A stretch of DNA of 5,342 nucleotides from Acidothermales bacterium (GTDB lineage: Bacteria; Actinomycetota; Actinomycetes; Streptosporangiales; WHST01). The notes under the pieces are model-generated. The model ran no database searches. It saw only the letters and a program-made list of their open reading frames with translations, and had not been told where the DNA came from. Each line of letters starts with the position of its first letter. Position 1 is the stretch's first letter. The translations under genes and the position numbers were made by a program. Positions 1 to 5,342 of this stretch are shown here, one piece after another. Where the stretch lies: contig JAFMQP010000285.1 of assembly GCA_017354575.1 (NCBI GenBank), positions 1-5,342 of the forward strand. The letters run 5' to 3'.

Positions 1-1061
1 TGCAACTGCTCGGGGTCGTCGTAGTCGGCGTAGTAGCGGTATCCGGCGAACAGCTCGTCGGCACCCTCGCCGGTGAGCACGACGGTGACGTGCTCGGCCG
101 CGAACCGCATCACCTGCCAGGTCATCGTGGCCGACCGGACGATGTCGACGTCGGAGGACTCCAGGTGGAACACGACGTCCGGCATGGAGCGCACGACGTC
201 GTCGGGGTCGACGACCAGCTCGTGGTGGATCGTGCCGAGATGGTCGGCGACGAGCCGTGCCGCGGCGAGGTCCTCGCTGCCGGGCAGGCCGACCGCGAAG
301 GTGTGCAGCTCGTCGACGTGCCGGCGCGCGAGCGCGCACACCAGCGAGCTGTCGAGCCCGCCGGAGAGCAGGGCACCCAGCGGGACGTCGCTGCGCAGCC
401 GCTTGACGACGGCTGCCTCGAGGACCTCGCGGAAGTCGCGGACGACGTCCTCGGTCGGTCGACGCACCGGGTCGGTGTCCGGCACCTCGTAGTAGCGCAG
501 CATGCCGCGGGTGCTGTCGTACACGTGCCCGGGCGGGAACTCGACGACCTCGTCGGCGACGCCGTCGAACGCCTTGACCTCACTGCTGAATCCCGTGACG
601 TCACCGATCCGCACGCGGTACAACGGCTTCTTGCCCAACGGGTCGCGCGCGGCGATGACCCGGCCCGGTGCGGCGTAGACGAACGCGAACATGCCGTCGA
701 GGTGGCGCGGCGCGTCGGCGCCCCACTTGCGTACCGCGTGCAGGATCGACTCGCTGTCGGTGCCGGTGGCGTACGCGCCCGACCCGATCTCCGCACGCAG
801 GGCCGCGTCGTTGTAGATCATCCCGTTCGCGACGAGCGCGTCGCCGTCCGGCGTCGTGAGCGGCTGGTGGCCGTTCGCCGGGTCGATGATGGCGAGTCGC
901 CGGTGCCCCATCAGCTGCGCGTCGCCGACCTCGCACCTGCCGACGCCGTCGGGCCCGCGGTGCGCGAGCCGGTCGAGCGCGTCGTCCAGCACGTCGGGCA
1001 GATCGTCCAGGGATTCAGGGAGGGCAGAGGGAACAGGGAGAAGGGCAGCAAGCCCACACAC
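1..1061 (-). CDS. asnB: Asparagine synthetase B-like, glutamine-hydrolysing amidotransferase (C-terminus beyond left edge)
   Basis: Seen: the frame starts at GTG 1061-1059 and stays open to the left edge, giving 353 codons of a family usually about 550-620 residues long. It begins Met-Cys-Gly-Leu, so Cys2 can act as the N-terminal nucleophile; this fixes the start although the Shine-Dalgarno match is weak (GGGA, 11 bases upstream). A class II glutaminase domain (about 1-190) shows HRGPD, RLAIID (R55), NGMIYN (N79) and TDSE (D102). The synthetase domain has the ATP pyrophosphatase loop SGGLDSS (233-239) and TGEGADELF (330-338). Family knowledge: glutamine is hydrolysed and the ammonia is channelled to an acyl-adenylate, classically beta-aspartyl-AMP, giving asparagine in the cytoplasm. 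Similarity to E. coli AsnB is strong (for example FAVGLPGS). Oddity: M81 replaces the usual Glu after NG. Some actinobacterial relatives amidate cell-wall precursors, so the exact acceptor is not certain. Confidence 0.93.
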   Translation of the reverse strand, partial: MCGLAALLPVPSALPESLDDLPDVLDDALDRLAHRGPDGVGRCEVGDAQLMGHRRLAIIDPANGHQPLTTPDGDALVANGMIYNDAALRAEIGSGAYATGTDSESILHAVRKWGADAPRHLDGMFAFVYAAPGRVIAARDPLGKKPLYRVRIGDVTGFSSEVKAFDGVADEVVEFPPGHVYDSTRGMLRYYEVPDTDPVRRPTEDVVRDFREVLEAAVVKRLRSDVPLGALLSGGLDSSLVCALARRHVDELHTFAVGLPGSEDLAAARLVADHLGTIHHELVVDPDDVVRSMPDVVFHLESSDVDIVRSATMTWQVMRFAAEHVTVVLTGEGADELFAGYRYYADYDDPEQL

Positions 1062-1066
1062 GTGCG

Positions 1067-1138
1067 AACACGTCCCGTCAACGTCTCGAGGATCGGATGA
1101 CTCGGGACACCATCATACCGTGTTCGGCGGGACGTGTT
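1067..1138. repeat. 11-bp perfect inverted repeat bracketing the asnB -10 box
   Basis: AACACGTCCCG at 1067-1077 recurs as its exact reverse complement at 1128-1138, 50 bases apart. One arm lies just upstream of the candidate -10 box and the other in the leader, six bases from the start codon. A third, partial copy in the same orientation as the second (CGTGTTCG, 1119-1126) is the reverse complement of 1065-1072. The layout resembles paired operator sites. That role is inferred, and no regulator family is recognised from the motif. Confidence 0.45.
1112..1117 (-). promoter_or_regulatory. Possible -10 box for the asnB-like gene
   Basis: On the minus strand this reads TATGAT, a 5 of 6 match to TATAAT and conspicuous in such GC-rich DNA. 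It would start transcription near 1105 and give a leader of roughly 45 bases before the GTG start. No good -35 is visible at 16-18 bases; GCGACA lies at 20. It suggests that asnB has its own promoter despite facing the same way as the upstream SIS gene. Confidence 0.4.
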
Positions 1139-1152
1139 GTCGCGGATGCAAC

Positions 1153-1177
1153 GCCGGTGACCGTGGCCGCTACCGGC
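1153..1177 (-). terminator. Weak hairpin just after the SIS gene stop
   Basis: GCCGGT and ACCGGC form a 6-bp stem with a 13-base loop directly after the TGA of the SIS gene. There is no T-run after it, so it is at best a weak or Rho-assisted terminator. It could equally be a chance hairpin in GC-rich DNA. Confidence 0.2.
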
Positions 1178-1957
1178 TCACGGGTCGTTCTCCATCACGC
1201 GGTCGCCGTAGCGGGCCTTCAGCTGCTCGTTGCGCGCCTTGCCTTCCGGCACGTTAACCGACGTCAGGACGGGTACGTCGCGCCCCGCCGCGAGCAGCAG
1301 ACCGCACGTCTCCGTGGCGATCATCTGCGCGGCGTAGGCGCTCGTCACGGTCGACGTCGGGGTGACGGTCACGCCGCCGGGCAGCTCCACCTCGGAGTCG
1401 CCCACCACGCCGCAGTTGTCGACGACGACGTCGGCGACCTCGAACAGCCGCTTGCCCGACGGGTGCGTCGACGTGATCGCCTTGCTGTGGTCGAGCGAGG
1501 TGACCGCGACGACCGGGTTCCCGTGGTCGTGCGCGAGGATCGCCATCTCCACCGTCGTCGCGTTGCCGCCCGAGTTGGACGCGATGAGGAAGACGTCCGC
1601 GGGCCTGATGTCGTGCAGGCCCCACAGCTTGCGCGCGAACTCGACGTCACGCTCGGCATCGGGGTTCACGATCTCCGCAGGCGTCGCGACTCCCGCCATC
1701 ACGAGCTGGCGCAGCGCGAGCCGGTTGGACGCCGCGAACCCGCCGGCACGGCCGGCGATCTCCATCGCGAACGACTGGGAGTGCCCGGTGCCGAACGCCT
1801 GCAGGATGCCGTCCGCCATCAGCGCGTCCGCGCACAGGCGTGCCGCGGCCGAGACCGCCCCGCGCTGTGTCGACACGAGCCGGTCGACGGCGGCGCTCAA
1901 CGTCCGTACGGCGGTGTCCTGGTCGACCACAAGCTGCTGACCCGCATCGGCCGTCAT
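1178..1957 (-). CDS. SIS-domain sugar-phosphate isomerase-like protein, UPF0309 group
   Basis: A complete 259-residue protein that ends in TGA at 1180-1178. A single SIS domain (SIS_2 type) fills most of it. The phosphosugar-binding segments are FGTGHSQ (55-61) and the serine-rich SNSGGNATTVEMA (127-139), followed by TSLDHSK (153-159) and HPSGKRLFEVADVVVDNCG (165-183), which are typical of UPF0309 proteins. Family knowledge: SIS domains bind or isomerise phosphorylated sugars, often amino sugars, in the cytoplasm; the substrate of this group is not established. I chose ATG 1957 over the in-frame GTG at 1975 because a strong GGGAGG site lies six bases before the ATG and inside the longer reading. 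The gene lies 74 bp after the DUF2000 gene and 116 bp before asnB. An inverted repeat upstream suggests its own control. Confidence 0.88.
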   Translation of the reverse strand: MTADAGQQLVVDQDTAVRTLSAAVDRLVSTQRGAVSAAARLCADALMADGILQAFGTGHSQSFAMEIAGRAGGFAASNRLALRQLVMAGVATPAEIVNPDAERDVEFARKLWGLHDIRPADVFLIASNSGGNATTVEMAILAHDHGNPVVAVTSLDHSKAITSTHPSGKRLFEVADVVVDNCGVVGDSEVELPGGVTVTPTSTVTSAYAAQMIATETCGLLLAAGRDVPVLTSVNVPEGKARNEQLKARYGDRVMENDP

Positions 1958-1963
1958 CGTGCG

Positions 1964-1969
1964 CCTCCC
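1964..1969 (-). promoter_or_regulatory. Ribosome binding site that sets the SIS gene start
   Basis: GGGAGG on the minus strand, six bases before ATG 1957-1955. It favours this start over the GTG at 1975, whose coding sequence would run through the site. Confidence 0.7.
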
Positions 1970-1982
1970 GCTCACCGTGAAC

Positions 1983-2010
1983 CGATCTCAACCTACCCGG
2001 ACGGAGATCG
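1983..2010. repeat. 7-bp inverted repeat upstream of the SIS gene, possible operator
   Basis: CGATCTC at 1983-1989 and GAGATCG at 2004-2010 are exact reverse complements with a 14-base gap, so the arm centres are 21 bp apart, about two helical turns. On the minus strand the gap contains TAGGTT (1990-1995), a possible -10 box touching one arm; the -35 is poor. This fits a dimeric repressor site over a promoter. A short RNA hairpin is the alternative. The binding role is inferred. Confidence 0.4.
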
Positions 2011-2031
2011 CCTGGGTTGTGCCGGCGCATG

Positions 2032-2454
2032 TCAGTGGTGCAGCTCGGCGCCCTTCACGATCTTGTCGACGGCGTTCCTCGGCCCGTGCAAGGCGATGCC
2101 GACGAGGTCGAGCTTCTCCCGCGGCACGGCGCGCACGGCGGCACGGTTGTCGTCGTCGTTGCCGGTGCGGAACAGGTCGTCGGTGAACACCGAGATGCGC
2201 AGACCGCGGTCGAGCGCGCGGCGGTGCGCGCTCGCGAGGACGTCGCGGTCGCCGGCGAACACCAGCACCGGCTGCCGGAACATCGGCAGGTAGCCGGTGC
2301 CGTCCGCGTCCTCGTACGGCTCGCCGATCAGCTCCGGCACGGTGCCGGCGACGCCGCTGACGAGGAAGGCGGTGACGTTCAGCCGTTGCCACGTCTGCAG
2401 GTCGTCCCGCAGGACTACGGCGATCTTGGTGGCGAAGCGGACCGGTTGTGCCAT
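2032..2454 (-). CDS. DUF2000 family protein
   Basis: A complete 140-residue protein from ATG 2454 to TGA 2034-2032. I recognise DUF2000 along the whole length: KIAVVLRDDL..WQRLNVTAF (10-30), GEPYEDADG (44-52), YLPMFRQPVLVF (55-66), the charged TGNDDDNRAAV (97-107) and the C-terminal VDKIVKG (129-135). No signal peptide or membrane segment is visible, so it is probably cytoplasmic. The biochemical role is unknown; from memory, a solved member has a peptidyl-tRNA hydrolase II-like fold, which I cannot confirm here. The ribosome binding site is weak (GTGGAC). It diverges from the AraC regulator across 48 bp, which suggests that the regulator may control it. The reading frame runs open further upstream, but that would invade the regulator gene on the other strand and does not resemble the family. 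Confidence 0.88.
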   Translation of the reverse strand: MAQPVRFATKIAVVLRDDLQTWQRLNVTAFLVSGVAGTVPELIGEPYEDADGTGYLPMFRQPVLVFAGDRDVLASAHRRALDRGLRISVFTDDLFRTGNDDDNRAAVRAVPREKLDLVGIALHGPRNAVDKIVKGAELHH

Positions 2455-2468
2455 GCGTCCACGATCGC

Positions 2469-2481
2469 CGCGACCGTCGCG
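2469..2481. repeat. 13-base perfect palindrome between divergent DUF2000 and AraC genes
   Basis: CGCGAC-C-GTCGCG is a perfect inverted repeat with a one-base centre in the middle of the 48-bp divergent gap. It overlaps the place where a -35 would sit for the AraC gene (-10 candidate at 2491-2496). That is a natural position for an operator acting on both genes. GC-rich DNA produces such palindromes by chance fairly often, and AraC proteins usually bind direct repeats, so the role is tentative. Confidence 0.35.
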
Positions 2482-2490
2482 CACGTCTTG

Positions 2491-2496
2491 TACGTT
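2491..2496 (+). promoter_or_regulatory. Possible -10 box for a leaderless AraC transcript
   Basis: TACGTT fits the TAnnnT pattern and ends six bases before the A of ATG 2503, so transcription would start at or next to the start codon. This agrees with the lack of a Shine-Dalgarno sequence before that ATG. No clear -35 is seen. Confidence 0.33.
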
Positions 2497-2502
2497 GTTG
2501 GC

Positions 2503-3288
2503 ATGGCCGCAGCGGACGTCAGGGCGTGGCGGCCCGACGTGCCGGGCGTCACCGAGGTCTTCCACGCGCACTTCGTCGACCACCGGTACCCGTTGCACAC
2601 GCACGACGCCTGGACGCTGCTGATCGTCGACGACGGGTCGATCCAGTTCGACCTCGACCTGCGACACCACGGCGCCGCGCGGCCGTCCGTGACGCTGCTG
2701 CCGCCGCACGTCCCGCACGACGGGCGCAGGGCGAACGAGCGCGGCTTCAGGAAACGGGTCGTCTACCTGGAGCCGGAGGTGCTCGGCGAACGGCTCGTCG
2801 GCGCGTCCGTCGACCGGCCGATCCTGCCCGACCTGCCGTTGCGGCACCGGATCGACCAGCTGCACCGGTCGCTCGCCCACCCCGGCGACGAGCTGGAGGC
2901 GGAGAGCCGGCTGGCCCTGGTCGGCGAGCGGCTGCGCGCGCACCTGACGGGGGCGCCCGAACCCGAGCACGCGCCGCCAAGCATCGCCGACCGGCTCCGC
3001 GAGCTGCTCGACTCCCGCGGCACCGACGGCGTCACCCTGCGCGAGGCGGCCGTGCTCCTGGGCGCCCACCCGACGCACCTCGTCCGCGCGTTCACCGCCA
3101 GGTTCGGCCTGCCGCCGCACCGGTACCTGACCGCGCGCCGCGTCGACGTCGCGCGAAGGCTGCTGCTCGCCGGCCGTCCCGTCGCCGACGTCGCGGTGGC
3201 CGCGGGCTTCTACGACCAGCCGCACCTGACGAGGAACTTCCGCCGCTACCTGGGCACGACGCCGGCGCGGTACGCCGCGGCCGCATGA
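2503..3288 (+). CDS. AraC-family transcriptional regulator with N-terminal cupin domain
   Basis: A complete 261-residue protein. The N-terminal sensing domain has the AraC-type cupin signature HTHDAWTLLIVDDG (32-45) and LLPPHVPHDGR (65-75). The C-terminal DNA-binding domain holds two helix-turn-helix units: VTLREAAVLLGAHPTHLVRAF (177-197), then VADVAVAAGFYDQPHLTRNFRRYLGTTPARY (227-257), which carries the classic family ending. Family knowledge: such proteins bind a small ligand in the cupin and activate or repress neighbouring promoters. ATG 2503 was chosen because it starts just before the cupin and fits the usual length; the frame is open upstream, but that part overlaps the DUF2000 gene. 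No Shine-Dalgarno site is seen, so a leaderless message is possible. The stop overlaps the next start as ATGA, so it is co-transcribed with the oxidoreductase. The ligand is unknown. Confidence 0.93.
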   Translation: MAAADVRAWRPDVPGVTEVFHAHFVDHRYPLHTHDAWTLLIVDDGSIQFDLDLRHHGAARPSVTLLPPHVPHDGRRANERGFRKRVVYLEPEVLGERLVGASVDRPILPDLPLRHRIDQLHRSLAHPGDELEAESRLALVGERLRAHLTGAPEPEHAPPSIADRLRELLDSRGTDGVTLREAAVLLGAHPTHLVRAFTARFGLPPHRYLTARRVDVARRLLLAGRPVADVAVAAGFYDQPHLTRNFRRYLGTTPARYAAAA

Positions 3289-4871
3289 CCACGGCAAGAG
3301 CAGCAGGCATGGAGCACGCGGACGTGGTCGTCGTCGGTGCCGGGCACAACGGGCTCGTCGCGGCGACGCTGCTCGCCCGCGCCGGGCTCGACGTGCGGGT
3401 GGTCGAGGAGCGCGACGTCGTCGGCGGCGCGGCACGCACGGAGACGCCGTTCGCCAAGGTTCCGGGGCTGCGCCAGTCGACCGGCGCGTACCTGCTCGGG
3501 CTGATGCCGCCGGAGCTGATCCGGCTGCTCGGCGTCGACATCCCCGTGCTGCGCCGCGACCCGCACTACTTCGTCGCCACCACCGGCGACACGTCCCTGT
3601 CCATCGGGGCGGACGCCGGGGCCGCGCACCGGCAGCTCGAGCGGTTCTTCTCCCCCGCCGACCTCCGGGCCGACCGGGCGCTGCAGGCAGAGCTCGCGGC
3701 GTTGCGCGACGACCTCGCGCCCGCGTGGCTCGCCGAGCCGCTCACCGTCGAGGACACCGCCGAGCGCTACATCCGGCCCGCGCTGCGGGAGGCGTTCGTC
3801 GGCCTGTGCCGCGGCTCGGTCACCGACCACCTCGACCGGTTCGGCTTCGCCAGCGAGCTGCTGCAGGCGATGTACGTCGTCACCGACGCGCTCACCGGCG
3901 CGTACGCCGGCCCCGACTCCCCCGGCACGGGCCACAACTTCCTCTGCCACAACATGTGCCGGCTGCCCGGCTCCGGGGGCACCTGGATGATCGTCCGCGG
4001 CGGCATGGGCACGGTCACCAGGACGCTGGCGGACGCCGCGGCGTCCGCCGGCGCGGCCGTCACCACGGGCAGCAGGGTGGACGCGATCCGCGTCGACGCC
4101 GGCACGGCGGCCGGCGTGGTGCTCGCCGACGGCCGCGAGATCGACGCGAGCGTCGTGCTCGGCAGCTGCGACCCGTTCCGGCTGCACGCGCTGCTCGGCG
4201 ACGCCGCGCCGGCCGGGCTGACCGACCGCGTCGAGCGCATCCGGCGCCCCGGCACCACGCTCAAGGTGAACCTCGCACTGCGCGACCTGCCGCACCTGCG
4301 CTGCCTGCCCGACGGCGCGCCGAGCCCGTTCGGCGCCACCGTCCACCTGCTGCCCGAACACCGGCCGCTCGCCGCGCTCCGCGCGATGTGGGACGACGTC
4401 CGTGCCGGACGGCTGCCCGACGAGCCGCCGATCGAGTGGTACGTGCACACCACCGTCGACGGCTCGCTGCGGGACGCCGACGGCCACCACTCGAGCGCGC
4501 TGTTCGTCCAGTCCGTCCCGTACGCGCCCGCCGACGGACCGTGGGACGACGCGCTGCCCGGCTACGTCGACCGGCTGCTCGCCCTGTGCGACCGCTACGC
4601 GCCCGGCACCAGCGGCCTGGTCGCCGACGTGTTCGCGCTGCCGCCCCCGGGCATCGAGGCGCACTTCGGCATCACCGGCGGGCACATCTTCCACGTCGAC
4701 AACACGATCGCGTTCGCCGACCGGATGCCGTACGCCAGCGGCGTCGACGGCGTCTACGCCGGCAGCGCGGGCTGCCATCCCGCTGGCTCGGTGATCGGCG
4801 CGGCGGGGCACAACGCCGCGGTGCGCATCCTCGCCGACCTCGGGATCGCCACCGGGCGGGGGCGGTTGTGA
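3285..4871 (+). CDS. FAD-dependent oxidoreductase, phytoene dehydrogenase-like (COG1233/PYROXD2-like)
   Basis: A complete 528-residue protein. The N-terminal Rossmann segment VVVGAGHNGLVAA (15-27) supplies the GxGxxG dinucleotide-binding loop; acidic E41 ends the second strand, and GGAARTE (47-53) follows. Near the C-terminus, DGVYAGSAGCHPAGSVIGAAGHNAA (488-512) is the second FAD-contacting motif of this superfamily. GGTWMIVRGGMGTVTRTLADAA in the middle is typical of the NAD(P)/FAD-dependent phytoene dehydrogenase-related group. Known: relatives desaturate or oxidise hydrophobic substrates; many have no assigned substrate. No carotenoid genes are nearby, so a carotenoid role is not supported. 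The start at 3285 is favoured by the ATGA overlap with the regulator; ATG 3309 (residue 9), closer to the conserved core, is a real alternative. The gene overlaps the HAD gene by GTGA, so the two are probably coupled. Confidence 0.92.
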   Translation: MTTARAAGMEHADVVVVGAGHNGLVAATLLARAGLDVRVVEERDVVGGAARTETPFAKVPGLRQSTGAYLLGLMPPELIRLLGVDIPVLRRDPHYFVATTGDTSLSIGADAGAAHRQLERFFSPADLRADRALQAELAALRDDLAPAWLAEPLTVEDTAERYIRPALREAFVGLCRGSVTDHLDRFGFASELLQAMYVVTDALTGAYAGPDSPGTGHNFLCHNMCRLPGSGGTWMIVRGGMGTVTRTLADAAASAGAAVTTGSRVDAIRVDAGTAAGVVLADGREIDASVVLGSCDPFRLHALLGDAAPAGLTDRVERIRRPGTTLKVNLALRDLPHLRCLPDGAPSPFGATVHLLPEHRPLAALRAMWDDVRAGRLPDEPPIEWYVHTTVDGSLRDADGHHSSALFVQSVPYAPADGPWDDALPGYVDRLLALCDRYAPGTSGLVADVFALPPPGIEAHFGITGGHIFHVDNTIAFADRMPYASGVDGVYAGSAGCHPAGSVIGAAGHNAAVRILADLGIATGRGRL

Positions 4872-5342
4872 CCGACATCCGCGACGTCGAGGTCGTCGTC
4901 TTCGACGTCCTCGGCACGCTCGTCGACGAGCCCACCGGAGTCCGGGCGGCGATCCGCGCCGCGGTGCCGGCGGCCGACGACGCGGGCGTCGACGAGCTGC
5001 TCACCCTCTGGCAGGAGCACGTCGAGGCCGAGCAGCGACGCATCGGGCGGGGCGAGCGCGGCTACGCCGACAGCGAGGTCGTCGACGCGGAGGCCGCGCG
5101 GCGGGTCGCCGAGCGTGCCGGGCTCGCCGACCCGGCGGCCGTCGCCTCGCTGGCGACGGCGGGGCAGCGGCTGCCCCCATGGGCCGACTCCGTCGCCGGT
5201 CTCGACCGGCTCGCGCGCCACTATCCCGTGGTCGGCCTCTCCACCGCCTCCCGCGGCGCCCTGCTGCGGCTCGACGCGCACGCCGGCCTGCGCTGGCACC
5301 ACGTGCTGTCCGCCGAGACCGTCCGCGCGTACAGCCGGCGCC
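4868..5342 (+). CDS. HAD-superfamily hydrolase, haloacid dehalogenase type II-like (C-terminus beyond right edge)
   Basis: Seen: 158 codons from GTG 4868 to the right edge, about two thirds of a family usually 220-240 residues long. Motif I is FDVLGTLVDE (12-21), with D13 as the likely nucleophile. The position two residues on is L15, not the Asp used by HAD phosphatases; this is typical of 2-haloacid dehalogenases. A helical cap region follows (about 22-100). Motif II is GLSTASR (123-129), with S125. AETVRAYSRR (149-158) aligns with motif III, where S156 stands in place of the usual Lys. Family knowledge: type II enzymes hydrolyse L-2-haloacids through an aspartyl ester, but many members have unknown substrates. 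The start is set by the GTGA overlap with the oxidoreductase and the G-rich stretch before it. It is co-transcribed with that gene; the true substrate cannot be inferred. Confidence 0.87.
   Translation, partial: MTDIRDVEVVVFDVLGTLVDEPTGVRAAIRAAVPAADDAGVDELLTLWQEHVEAEQRRIGRGERGYADSEVVDAEAARRVAERAGLADPAAVASLATAGQRLPPWADSVAGLDRLARHYPVVGLSTASRGALLRLDAHAGLRWHHVLSAETVRAYSRR

Noticed and set aside
90..1100. A 336-codon plus-strand frame opposite asnB
   Set aside because: The opposite strand encodes an unmistakable AsnB with catalytic motifs; this frame has none.
1153..1177. A strong intrinsic terminator between the SIS gene and asnB
   Set aside because: The stem is only 6 bp with a 13-base loop and no T-run; kept only as a weak candidate.
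1097..2293. A 398-codon plus-strand frame opposite the SIS and DUF2000 genes
   Set aside because: The low-complexity Arg/Val/His-rich product has no family signature, and it crosses two well-supported minus-strand genes and their gap.
2448..3284. Upstream extension of the oxidoreductase frame across the AraC gene
   Set aside because: The added 279 residues are an out-of-frame shadow of the regulator; the real protein begins at 3285 or 3309 just before the GxGxxG motif.
2032..3435. Extension of the DUF2000 frame upstream to a 467-residue protein
   Set aside because: The extra part is Arg-rich, antisense to the AraC gene and unlike the family, whose members begin close to the ATG at 2454.
3246..4811. 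A 521-codon open frame on the minus strand, opposite the FAD oxidoreductase
   Set aside because: It is a mirror of the coding strand in GC-rich DNA: rich in Arg, Ala, Gly and Val, with no recognisable domain, while the plus strand carries clear FAD motifs.
3285..4871. Naming the oxidoreductase as a carotenoid gene (crtI)
   Set aside because: Only superfamily motifs support it, and no phytoene synthase or other carotenoid gene is in the window.

Overview
The window is very GC-rich, with G or C at most third codon positions, GTG starts and 4-base gene overlaps. This points to an actinobacterium; the genus cannot be fixed from what is visible. The DNA is almost fully coding. I see no RNA gene, mobile element, CRISPR array or broken gene, and no gene-free gap reaches 300 bases.

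Left half, minus strand (read right to left): a DUF2000 family protein (2454-2032), a SIS-domain sugar-phosphate-type protein of the UPF0309 group (1957-1178), and the first 353 codons of a glutamine-dependent asparagine synthetase-like protein (1061 to beyond the left edge). The last starts at GTG directly before the catalytic Cys2. The gaps of 74 and 116 bp each hold an inverted repeat placed over or around a possible -10 box, so the three genes may be separately controlled and need not form one operon.

Right half, plus strand: an AraC-family regulator (2503-3288), a phytoene dehydrogenase-like FAD oxidoreductase (3285-4871), and the first 158 codons of a type II haloacid dehalogenase-like HAD protein (4868 to beyond the right edge). 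The junctions are ATGA and GTGA overlaps, so these three are almost certainly one translationally coupled operon headed by its likely regulator. The regulator diverges from the DUF2000 gene across only 48 bp, which contain a perfect 13-base palindrome.

Most of this looks like ordinary actinobacterial accessory metabolism. The points worth checking are the operator-like repeats in all three intergenic gaps, the uncharacterised AraC-oxidoreductase-HAD operon paired with DUF2000, a Glu-to-Met change in the glutamine pocket of the AsnB-like protein, and an apparent missing motif III lysine in the HAD protein. I found no convincing evidence of a wholly new system.
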